Shown here one piece after another: positions 32,065-39,744 of a stretch of DNA of 64,000 nucleotides. This DNA is from Massilia litorea. Lineage in GTDB: Bacteria > Pseudomonadota > Gammaproteobacteria > Burkholderiales > Burkholderiaceae_D. The stretch spans positions 4,402,001-4,466,000 of the forward strand of contig NZ_CP062941.1 in the NCBI RefSeq assembly GCF_015101885.1. The letters run 5' to 3'. How positions within the stretch are numbered: the first letter of the stretch is position 1; the number at the start of each line of letters is the position of its first letter. The translations under genes were made by a program, and so were the position numbers. The notes beneath the pieces were generated by a model. It did not search any database. It had not been told where the DNA came from and was given only the letters and a program-made list of their open reading frames with translations.

Positions 32065-34427
32065 TGCGCGCGCACGGCCTGCGCACACTGGCCGCGGCCG
32101 CGCTCGCGCTGCTGTGCACCCTGCAGGCGGTGGCCCTGCTGCGCACGCCTCCGGCCTGGCTGCCCGCATCGATCGAGGTCGCCCTGGCACCCGATGCCGC
32201 CACTGTGCTCGGACGCGCCGAGCTGGCCGCGCCGCAGGCGGCGGCTGCCCACCTGCGCCTGCGCCGCGATGCCCAGGGCGCCTGGTTTGCCGCCAGCGCC
32301 GGCGGCATGCAGGGCCTGCGCTTCGAGCGCGGCACGCTGCGGCTGCGCAGCGGGACCCGTGTCGTCCAGGCCGGCCAGGAATTCCAGCTGGGCGCGACGC
32401 ATTACCGGATCGACGCGGCGGAGCGGCACATGGTCGCCTTCAGCGATGGCCTGCACGCCTGGTCCTACGATGGCGCCAGGCTGCGGCGCGATGGCGCGCT
32501 GCTGGCCGCGTGCCCCGGTGCAGGCCCTGGCGCACGCCTGCTCGGCCTGTGGAACCGCTGGGCGCCAACCCCGCTGACCATACAACGTCCCTTGCGCTTC
32601 GGCGGCAACCTGTCCTGCGGCACCGGGGTCGGCAACGCGGACGCGCCGGCCGGCAGCGCGCAGCTCGTCTTCGAGGACGGCGTCCCAGTCCTGGCAGCGG
32701 CCACCGGCGTCGAGCGCGTGCCGCTGCTGGTCGACGAGCACGGCCTGGGGCTGGACCCAGCGGCGGACCTGGCGCTGGCGGAACAGCCCCTGGCCGGCGT
32801 CACCGCGCTGACGGTCGGGCGCACGCGCATGCTCCTCCAAGTCGAACAGGGGCTGCTGCGCCTGCAGCCAGGCGGCCGGGTCGCGCTCTTTCCGGAGGCG
32901 CGCACCGAACTGCCGCCAAACCTGCGCTGGCACTGGGAGCGGCGCGATGCCTGGGCCTGGCCGCAGGCCGCAAGCCCGTGGGCCGCCTTCTGCGGCATCG
33001 CGGGTCTCGTGGCCGCGTTGTTCGTTGCCCGCACCGGCCATCGCAAGAACCCGTTCGAAGCCGCCCGCCTGGGCGCCGCCGTCGCCCTCGCCCTGGCCGG
33101 CCTCGGCCTGCTGCTGGCCCAGCGTGCGGGTAGCGCGCCGGGCGTGGCGGTGTCGCTGCTGCTGACCTGGGCGGCCCTGTGGCATGCCTTCGGCGCACGC
33201 GGCGCCGGCGCCGTGCTGCGGATCGGCGTGCTGCTGCTCGCCAGCGGCCTGCTGCTGCAGCTGGAACTGGGCAGCGGCGCGCCCGATACCTCCTGGCTGC
33301 GCCACTTTCAGAAGACGGCCGCCGCCGCCACGCTCGGCCTGGGCCTGCTGGGCTGCGTCGGCCTGTTCGCCGGCGCCAGTTTGCCGCGCCAGGCCGGTGT
33401 CGAGTCGCTCCTGCTGCTGCTCGCCGGCGCCGCGCTCGCGGCCCTGCTGCTGCAGGTCGGCTGGGGCAACGAGACCGGCGTGTTCGACCTGCAGCCCGTG
33501 GAATTCGCGAAACTGGCCTTGACGGTGCTGACGGCGCACTGCGTCGCCCTCGGCCTGGGCACGGGCACGATCGATGCCCAGCGCAAGGGGGGCGCCATCC
33601 TGCTGCGCTGGCTGCGCCTGGCCGCGCCGGCCCTGCTGTTCGTGCTGCTGCTGGCGGTCGCCCTGGTCCAGGTGGACGACTACTCTCCCCTGATCCTGCT
33701 GCTGGTCTGGGGCGCGGCGATGCTGCTGGCCTGGTCCTGCGCGGCGCGCCAACCCGGTCCCGCCCTGGCCGTGGCGGCACTGGCCGGCGCCTGCCTGGTC
33801 GGTCTCGTCGTCCTGCGCGGCGCGGCCCCGGGCGAGGTTGCGCAGTGGAGCTTTTATGGCGAGCGCTTCGGCGTCTGGCTCGATCCGCAGGCGCATCCGC
33901 ACACCGGCCAGCAACTGCTGCTGGGCGCGCAGGCGATCGCGGACGGCGGCTGGCTCGGGGCCGACGGGCGCTTCGGCCTGGCGGCGCTCGGCCAGGGCGC
34001 GCTCGAGGCGCTGGCGATCCCCGCGGTACAGGACGATTTCGCACCTTCCTTCCTGCTGCAGCGCCACGGCCTGGCGGCGGCGCTGGCGCTGTGGGCGCTG
34101 CAGGCGCTGTTCCTGTGCGCGCTGCTGGGAGCGGCATGGCAGGCGTGGCGGCTTGGGGCCACGGCGCGCGACTACCGGCAGGCCTGGCTGGGACGCTTTC
34201 GCTGCTTCGTGCTGTGCGGCGGCGCGGCCTTCGTGTTCGGCCACTTCCTGCTGTCCTGGGGCACCAACCTCGCCTTCTTCCCGATCATGGGCCAGCCGAT
34301 GAGTTTCCTGTCCGCCGGCGGCTCGCACCTGCTGTTTTTCATCTTCCCCCTGCTAGCCCTGGGCAGCACAGCCCACACAATCGAGGAGAACCCGCCATGC
34401 CGGTCTACGTCCAACACGAAACCCTGA
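32064..34427 (+). CDS. SEDS-family (FtsW/RodA-like) glycan polymerase with large N-terminal extension
   Basis: The 787-residue protein is twice the size of FtsW or RodA. One helix (about 7-25) is followed by about 280 soluble residues of no recognised fold, then about ten membrane helices. The membrane part carries SEDS motifs: QPVEFAKLAL (about 476), GGWLG (about 627), IPAVQDDF (about 655; equivalent of PEAHTDF, keeping the Asp proposed as catalytic) and GQPMSFLSAGGS (about 742). SEDS proteins polymerise lipid II into glycan together with a class B PBP; the matching PBP is probably the one at 48236-51406. ATG 32064 was chosen; GTG at 32061 is also possible. It overlaps the kinase gene upstream and the FHA-like gene downstream. 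Confidence 0.88.
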   Translation: MRAHGLRTLAAAALALLCTLQAVALLRTPPAWLPASIEVALAPDAATVLGRAELAAPQAAAAHLRLRRDAQGAWFAASAGGMQGLRFERGTLRLRSGTRVVQAGQEFQLGATHYRIDAAERHMVAFSDGLHAWSYDGARLRRDGALLAACPGAGPGARLLGLWNRWAPTPLTIQRPLRFGGNLSCGTGVGNADAPAGSAQLVFEDGVPVLAAATGVERVPLLVDEHGLGLDPAADLALAEQPLAGVTALTVGRTRMLLQVEQGLLRLQPGGRVALFPEARTELPPNLRWHWERRDAWAWPQAASPWAAFCGIAGLVAALFVARTGHRKNPFEAARLGAAVALALAGLGLLLAQRAGSAPGVAVSLLLTWAALWHAFGARGAGAVLRIGVLLLASGLLLQLELGSGAPDTSWLRHFQKTAAAATLGLGLLGCVGLFAGASLPRQAGVESLLLLLAGAALAALLLQVGWGNETGVFDLQPVEFAKLALTVLTAHCVALGLGTGTIDAQRKGGAILLRWLRLAAPALLFVLLLAVALVQVDDYSPLILLLVWGAAMLLAWSCAARQPGPALAVAALAGACLVGLVVLRGAAPGEVAQWSFYGERFGVWLDPQAHPHTGQQLLLGAQAIADGGWLGADGRFGLAALGQGALEALAIPAVQDDFAPSFLLQRHGLAAALALWALQALFLCALLGAAWQAWRLGATARDYRQAWLGRFRCFVLCGGAAFVFGHFLLSWGTNLAFFPIMGQPMSFLSAGGSHLLFFIFPLLALGSTAHTIEENPPCRSTSNTKP

Positions 34428-35965
34428 ACCGCGTCAGCGACGTGTTCAATGCCGAAGCGCTGTGGCAGGCGCCCGGCCTGGCCCTGCTGAACCGCCGCCC
34501 CTTCCTGCGCGACCTGCTGGAACGGGCCCCGCGCGAACAGCGCGGCCGCGCCGCCACCCGCTGCTTTTCCCACGTCACCCTGGTGCTGCCGCAGGACGAG
34601 GTCGACGACGACCGCCACCTGACCCGCGGCGCCCGCGTGCGCGACCTGGCGCAGACCCTGCAGGCCCTGCACCAGAAGGATTTCGGCGACCTGCTGGGAC
34701 AGGACGAGGTGCGCTACCACGTACTCGGTTCCGACGACCTGGAGCCGGGCCAGGTCGAAGTCAAGTTCGGGCACGCCGTCTACTTGCCGGCGCCGGGCGA
34801 AGAAGTGCTGTACACGGCCAGCGTCTCGCGCGACAGCGCCATCTGGCAGCCGGTCTGCCCGGTCTATCCGAACCAGCGCCTGACCGTGCTCGGCGCCGAC
34901 AGCGCCCGCGCCACCCACGCCGTGCCGGGCTGGCCGTTCGCCGCGGACGGCAACATCCTCCTCATCAACGACGGCCCCGATGCGCCGCCCGAAGTGCAGG
35001 TCCGCCCAAAAGAAGCATTCGACTGCGCTTTCGACGCCGCCGGCGGCTACTACACGATCCGCGCCCGCGGCACCGAGACCGCGGGCGCGCCGGCCCGGCT
35101 GCTGCTGAAGCTGACGCCTGCGCGGCCGGTGCCGCTCGCCGTATCCTTACAGCCATCGCCGTCCGTGGGCGCGCCGCCGGCGCCGCGCACGCCCGCCGTC
35201 TGGAAGACGCGCGCCCCGACCCTGGACGATGCCGAGCTGACCGCGGTGCCGGTCCTGCACCGGGCTGCGGCCGCCGCCGCGCCGGTCCCGGTCGGCCAGG
35301 ACGCCACCTACGCGCCGGTGATGCGCCAGCGCGTCAGCCTGGCCGCGCTGGCCCTGCCGCGCCTGTCGCGCTACCGCGACACGGGCGCCGCCGCCATCGA
35401 ATTCGGCATCACGCGTGACCTCGCCGTCGGTCCCGTCGCCGCCGACGGCCTGCTCGGCTTCGCCCTCGATGCCAGCGACGCGGTCCACGCGATCACGGCC
35501 GACGGCCGCCAGCGCATCCCGGTGCCGAGCCGCTTCGCGCCGGTGGACGGGGTCGACGTGCGCGTGCTCGCCCCAGGCCCGCAGATGGCGGAGCGCTACA
35601 GCGCCATCGTCTGCCTGCCGCAGGCCCCGGGATTGCCGGTGCTCGGCGGTACGCGTCACGTCTTCGGACGGGCCGTGCCGATGCTGGCCGGCCTGCGCGT
35701 GCTCGACGCCGGCTGCCTGCGCAGCGCCGACGGCGTGGACGCGGGCGGCGCCGACCGCCTCGGCCTGTCGCGCAATGCCTTCGGCTTCGAGGCCAGCCCC
35801 GAGGGCTACCGCGTGACGCGCGAGTCGGCGACCCAGGCCCTGTACCACCTGGACGAGCGTTTCGGCTTCGTGGCGACGATCGAGCCGGCGCCGGGCGAAG
35901 CCTATGTGCTGCCGCTCGGGCACCACATCGTGGCCGGCCATTACGTGCTGCGCGTCGAGGCCTGA
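34397..35965 (+). CDS. Uncharacterised protein with degenerate FHA-like C-terminal domain
   Basis: The 522-residue protein starts inside the end of the SEDS gene (31-base overlap; ribosome site GAGGAGAACCCGCC-ATG). Residues 1-250 form a probable beta-rich domain of unknown type (DEVRYHVLGSDDLEPGQVEVKFGHAVYLP). A Pro/Ala-rich linker follows, and then a region from about 415 to 500 resembles a forkhead-associated domain: HVFGRAVPML aligns with the FGR start and GLSRNAFGFE with the SxxH region, though the His is replaced by Ala. It may be a phosphothreonine-binding or scaffold protein for the adjacent kinase (inference). No homologue was recognised by name. Confidence 0.7.
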   Translation: MPVYVQHETLNRVSDVFNAEALWQAPGLALLNRRPFLRDLLERAPREQRGRAATRCFSHVTLVLPQDEVDDDRHLTRGARVRDLAQTLQALHQKDFGDLLGQDEVRYHVLGSDDLEPGQVEVKFGHAVYLPAPGEEVLYTASVSRDSAIWQPVCPVYPNQRLTVLGADSARATHAVPGWPFAADGNILLINDGPDAPPEVQVRPKEAFDCAFDAAGGYYTIRARGTETAGAPARLLLKLTPARPVPLAVSLQPSPSVGAPPAPRTPAVWKTRAPTLDDAELTAVPVLHRAAAAAAPVPVGQDATYAPVMRQRVSLAALALPRLSRYRDTGAAAIEFGITRDLAVGPVAADGLLGFALDASDAVHAITADGRQRIPVPSRFAPVDGVDVRVLAPGPQMAERYSAIVCLPQAPGLPVLGGTRHVFGRAVPMLAGLRVLDAGCLRSADGVDAGGADRLGLSRNAFGFEASPEGYRVTRESATQALYHLDERFGFVATIEPAPGEAYVLPLGHHIVAGHYVLRVEA

Positions 35966-35967
35966 AC

Positions 35968-36444
35968 ATGTCCGCGCCCTCGCATCCGCCCCTGCTTCTG
36001 CTGGCTTGCGGCGGCGCCGCCCTGCTGCTGACGCTGGTGCTGGCGGCACGCTGCACGCCGCGCGCCTGGTGGCGCCGGCCGAACGCGCGCGCCTTGGCGG
36101 TACTGGTGCTGGGTACGGGCCTGATCGGCGGCGCGCTCTGGGCCTGGCTGGCACCGCGCGCGCCTGTGTCTGTGTCTGCGCCTGCGCCCGTGCAGGCCGC
36201 GCTTGCCGTGCCGGCCGCCGGGCACAGCTATCGGGTGGCCGACGCGCTCAACCTGCGCGCGGCGCGCGGGACTGGCGCCAGGCGCGTGCTCGTGCTGGCG
36301 GCCGGCTCGACGGTGCAGGCAACGGGACAGCGCGACGGCGACTGGTGGCAGGTCACGGCGAACGCGGACGGCCAGCGTTACGAAGGCTGGGCCAGCAGCC
36401 TGTGGCTGCGCCGCGCCGACGAGCGGCGGCCTAGCGGGGAATGA
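35968..36444 (+). CDS. Membrane-anchored bacterial SH3 (SH3b) domain protein
   Basis: The 158-residue protein has two hydrophobic helices (about 8-26 and 42-62), a Pro/Ala linker and an SH3_3 domain (about 87-150): YRVADALNLRAARGTGARRVLVLAAGSTVQATGQRDGDWWQV ... GWASSLWL. SH3b domains bind cell-wall peptides, which fits a periplasmic exposed domain next to a peptidoglycan polymerase. It starts two bases after the FHA-like gene stop, so they are cotranslated. Its end overlaps the convergent GNAT gene by 14 bases. Confidence 0.85.
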   Translation: MSAPSHPPLLLLACGGAALLLTLVLAARCTPRAWWRRPNARALAVLVLGTGLIGGALWAWLAPRAPVSVSAPAPVQAALAVPAAGHSYRVADALNLRAARGTGARRVLVLAAGSTVQATGQRDGDWWQVTANADGQRYEGWASSLWLRRADERRPSGE

Positions 36445-36901
36445 AGCGCATCGGGTTGAAGTACAGGCCCTTGACGCACTGGGTCGGGGCCGTCCGTTCG
36501 AAGCCGAAGGCTGCATAGACCGGCACCGCGTAGTTCGACGCGTTGACCGTGAAGACGCCGCTGCCGCCGCGTGCCAGGCTGGCGGCGCGCGCGACCTCCC
36601 ATAGCCGGCGCGCCAGTCCCTGGCGATGCCAGCGCTTGTCGATAAACAGGTGGAAGACGTGGCTGTTGTCGCGGATCGCGATGAAGCCGGCGATGTCGTC
36701 GCCGTCGACGGCGACATGGTAGACGTGGCCGGCGGCGATATAGCCGCGCATGCCCGCTTCGTCGTTCTCGCGCAGGAAGGTGCATGCGCCTTCCTTGCTC
36801 GATTCGTGGACAATGAATTCGCTGGCGCTTGCGCGCAGCAGGCGTGCACAGGCGGGCAGGTCGGCGATGTCGAGCGGGCGAATCAAGGTGGGGCAGGTCA
36901 C
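36431..36901 (-). CDS. GNAT-family N-acetyltransferase (GTG start)
   Basis: The 156-residue protein shows the GNAT fold: LIRPLDIADLPACARLL, then VAVDGDDIAGFIAIRDNSHVFHLFIDKRWHRQGLARRLWEVAR, where R/Q-x-x-G-x-A is the acetyl-CoA binding motif A, and NASNYAVPVYAAFGFERTAP near the end. The substrate is unknown. It lies on the minus strand between plus-strand genes of the kinase-SEDS block, overlapping the SH3 gene end, and its start is 67 bases from the PP2C start on the opposite strand. The start codon is GTG at 36901 without a clear ribosome site. Confidence 0.85.
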   Translation of the reverse strand: MTCPTLIRPLDIADLPACARLLRASASEFIVHESSKEGACTFLRENDEAGMRGYIAAGHVYHVAVDGDDIAGFIAIRDNSHVFHLFIDKRWHRQGLARRLWEVARAASLARGGSGVFTVNASNYAVPVYAAFGFERTAPTQCVKGLYFNPMRFIPR

Positions 36902-36968
36902 GATTGCGTGCGGGCTGTGCTAAAACGATAACTTACCATACGATATGCCACCGATGGGGACCGAAACA

Positions 36969-37916
36969 ATGCTTGAAAGCGTGAACGGCGGGCGCTGGCT
37001 GGACCTGGCCGCGGGCAGCCGGATCGGCGCCGGCCCGGTGCAAAGGCAGGAAAACCAGGACAACTACCTGGTCATCAACGGTGCGGGCCGCGCCGACTTC
37101 CTGCGCAGCGGCCAGGGCGCATCGGCGCAAGTCGGGGGCTGGCCGCCGGGCCAGCTGCGCCTGGCCGTGATGGACGGCATGGGGGGCCACGGCCACGGAC
37201 GCGAGGCGGCCGAACTGGTCGCGGCCGGCCTGCTCGCGATTCCGGCCTGTAGCGAGCTCGCCGCCCTCTCGCATCATCTCGAGCAGCTGCACTTCGCACT
37301 GCAGGGCCGCTTCGACGCCCTGCACGAAGCCGGCCCCCGTCCCGGCACCACGCTGACCATGCTCGAGATCCCGCCGTCCGGCAGCCCCCTGCTCTGGCAT
37401 GCGGGCGACTCGCGCCTCTACGAAATCACGCAGGCGGCGGCCGCGCCGCTCACCGTGGACCACGTGCCGGCCACCGTGCTGGCAATGGCGGGAATGCTCG
37501 ACGAAGCGGCCTGGTGGCGCCACGTGCACGGCAGCCATGCGCCCCAGATTGCCCAGGCCTTCATCCTCGGGAATACCCTGGTCGATCCCGCGCGCCTGGA
37601 CGATGGCCTGGTCGGACTGGACGCCGCCACGCTGCCGCCCTGGCTGCGCGCCCTGCCCGACCGCCGCGCGATCGAACTGCGGCCCGACGCGACTTACCTG
37701 CTCGCCACCGACGGCTTCTGGTCCTGCCGCGATCCGGCGGAATTCGTCGCGCGCTGGCCACGGCTGTTCGCGCGCGGCGATGCGCAGGCCGGGCTGGAGG
37801 CCCTGTTCGCCGAGATGGAAGAACGCCCGCCGGTGGGCCTGCAGCCGGACAACCTCACCGCCATCGTGCTGCGCCTGCGCCAGGGCGGGCGCGACGAGAC
37901 CGCGCTGCCGGCTTAG
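36969..37916 (+). CDS. PP2C-family protein phosphatase
   Basis: The 315-residue protein has the metal-binding and core motifs of PPM/PP2C phosphatases: QENQDNYLV (about 27-35), AVMDGMGGHGHG (about 66-77), GTTLTML, LLWHAGDSRLYEI, YLLATDGFW and QPDNLTAIVLRL. It should remove phosphate from Ser/Thr residues phosphorylated by the kinases at 31105 or 39745. There is no membrane helix. The start at 36969 follows GGGGA eight bases upstream; an ATG at 36945 would add eight residues but lacks a ribosome site. Divergent start of the GNAT gene lies just upstream, so an independent promoter is likely in the short gap. Confidence 0.92.
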   Translation: MLESVNGGRWLDLAAGSRIGAGPVQRQENQDNYLVINGAGRADFLRSGQGASAQVGGWPPGQLRLAVMDGMGGHGHGREAAELVAAGLLAIPACSELAALSHHLEQLHFALQGRFDALHEAGPRPGTTLTMLEIPPSGSPLLWHAGDSRLYEITQAAAAPLTVDHVPATVLAMAGMLDEAAWWRHVHGSHAPQIAQAFILGNTLVDPARLDDGLVGLDAATLPPWLRALPDRRAIELRPDATYLLATDGFWSCRDPAEFVARWPRLFARGDAQAGLEALFAEMEERPPVGLQPDNLTAIVLRLRQGGRDETALPA

Positions 37917-38037
37917 GTAAAGCTCGGCAGTTACTTTACAATATGAAATAATGCGTTAAATCAACTTCAAGCGGCCGCTAGCGCGCGCCACGGCTGGGCG
38001 AATCCGCGTAAGCTTCCCCGGTCCACAAGGCCCTTCC

Positions 38038-39504
38038 ATGAACCGTTGCAGCCATCCCGATCATCCGCATTGCACCGTCTGGGTGATGCCAGGAGAGAGC
38101 GCCTGCGCGCACGGCCATCCTCAGCTGCCTGCGCAAGCCGACGCTCCCGAGGCGGACGCAGCGCTTGCCGCCCCGGCTGCCGTGCGTCCGCACCTGCACG
38201 CGAGCGGTTTCGATCCGCGCGCCGCCGGCGGCCGCCAGGTGCTGAAACTCGAGCTGCGCGGCATGCCGCCCGACTGCGCGCCCCAGGTCACCCTGCTGGC
38301 CAGTTCGCGCCTGCAGCTGGAAAACGGCGAGCGCCACACTTTCAATCGCACCGTGCGCGGCGAATGGCTGCCGGTCTTCCTCGAATTTTCCTCGCGCGGG
38401 CTGGAACACGGCCAGTACCGCATCGAAGTCGAGCTGCACAGCCGCGCGCAGGCCCCGGGCGGCAGTGCGCGCACCTGGATTGCGACCCTGCTGATCCTCG
38501 CCCCGCGCGCCGACGCCAGCCTGAGCGAAATCCACCAGACCTTCCTTGCAACCCACAAGAACGTGCGCGTGCAGGCGGACGACGCCTCGATCGCGCGCGT
38601 CAAGGCGCGCACCGGCGGCGGCCGGCTCGACATCGACCTGCGCGCGACGAACGCCGGCATCGCCCACCTCGACCTCGATGCCACCGCCGCCGGCAAGATC
38701 GACCTGGGCTTTTCCAGCATCGCCTGGGACGAAGACCTGCTCGAGATCGACGTGCCGGCCCAGGCCGCGGCCCACCCCTGCCCGGCGGCCACGGCCTGCC
38801 TGGTGCTGGGAGAAACGCCCGATGTGCAGCGCCCGCGCTACCTGCGCCTGTTCGCGCTCGACGAATGCGTGCTGGGACGCGATGAATCGGGCTTGAACGG
38901 CGCCGGTGCGATCGATGCCGACATCCGCCTGATGCACCATGGCGAAGCCGGCCTCATGCCCGAGGGCCTGACGCGGCGCATCTCGGGCCGCCACGCGCTG
39001 CTCCGGCGCGGACGCGAAGGTTTCGAGATCGAGGACGTGTCGCGCTATGGCCTGCTGGTCGACGGCGTCTGGCCGGGCAAGCATGCGCCGGTGGCCCTGC
39101 GCCCCGGCATGCGCATCGAATTCACCGCCAGCATCCCGGGGGTGGCCGTGCTCGAAGTCACGGCGGTGCTGCCGAACGCCATCATCCTGCAGCGGCTCGA
39201 CGCCGGCATGGATCTGGAAGCCTTTTACCTGATGGACCCGGAGCGCAAGCCGGACATCGCGCCGCGCCTCGGCGCGCTCGGGCTGCCGCTGCTGTTTCAC
39301 CGCGACGGCGGCTTCTGGCACCTCGATCCGGCCAGCGGCATCGAGACGCCGCTCACGCCGACGCTGGCAACCGGGAACCTGAGCGCCTGGCCGGCCGGGG
39401 CGCGCTTTGCCGCCCGGCCGTATCCGGAACACCGGAACGGGCCGTCCACGCTGGTGCTGCGCCAGCAGGAACGCAGCGCGCACGGGCGCCGCGCCAGCGC
39501 CTGA
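38038..39504 (+). CDS. FHA-domain protein with N-terminal Cys/His metal-binding cluster
   Basis: The 488-residue protein opens with CSHPDHPHC and CAHGHP (Cys4, Cys12, Cys22 and neighbouring His), probably a small zinc knuckle. Residues about 50-250 look beta-rich with no named domain. An FHA domain spans about 268-365: CVLGRDESGL (Arg281), RRISGRHALLRRG (SGRH 316-319) and SRYGLLVDG, that is the GR, SxxH and NG-like positions, so phosphothreonine binding is plausible. It would be a reader of the neighbouring kinases. It ends the plus-strand arm, 33 bases from the end of the minus-strand arm. Confidence 0.88.
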   Translation: MNRCSHPDHPHCTVWVMPGESACAHGHPQLPAQADAPEADAALAAPAAVRPHLHASGFDPRAAGGRQVLKLELRGMPPDCAPQVTLLASSRLQLENGERHTFNRTVRGEWLPVFLEFSSRGLEHGQYRIEVELHSRAQAPGGSARTWIATLLILAPRADASLSEIHQTFLATHKNVRVQADDASIARVKARTGGGRLDIDLRATNAGIAHLDLDATAAGKIDLGFSSIAWDEDLLEIDVPAQAAAHPCPAATACLVLGETPDVQRPRYLRLFALDECVLGRDESGLNGAGAIDADIRLMHHGEAGLMPEGLTRRISGRHALLRRGREGFEIEDVSRYGLLVDGVWPGKHAPVALRPGMRIEFTASIPGVAVLEVTAVLPNAIILQRLDAGMDLEAFYLMDPERKPDIAPRLGALGLPLLFHRDGGFWHLDPASGIETPLTPTLATGNLSAWPAGARFAARPYPEHRNGPSTLVLRQQERSAHGRRASA

Positions 39505-39537
39505 GGCGCCTGCGCTTCTGCCGCCGCGTCTACACTG

Positions 39538-39648
39538 CTAGTGCCCTTGCGTCAGCATCACGACGAAGATCAGGCCGCAGCCGGCAAGCAGCGCCGCCTG
39601 TAGCGCGAAGACAATCGCGGGGATGCGCAGCTCTTCGGGGATTTTCAT
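39538..39648 (-). CDS. 36-residue single-helix membrane peptide
   Basis: The short frame MKIPEELRIPAIVFALQAALLAGCGLI... has a polar start and a single hydrophobic helix (about residues 9-32). A near-ideal ribosome site (CAGGAGGGCGCC-ATG) supports translation. It is the last gene on the minus-strand arm of the kinase block, 96 bases after the kinase-SUMF1 gene. It may be a small regulator or anchor of a membrane complex (inference). A longer upstream frame exists but lacks a ribosome site. Confidence 0.65.
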   Translation of the reverse strand: MKIPEELRIPAIVFALQAALLAGCGLIFVVMLTQGH

Positions 39649-39744
39649 GGCGCCCTCCTGGGTGCGATAAAAAGACCTTTTACACCCGATTAGCCTACTC
39701 TTGCCAGCTCCCGACCCGCGCACGCTAGCTGCAGGAAACAGCCG

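Noticed and set aside
31800..34328. Open frame of over 800 codons opposite the kinase/SEDS genes
   Set aside because: Gln/Arg/Ala-rich shadow translation; the opposite strand carries intact kinase and SEDS motifs.
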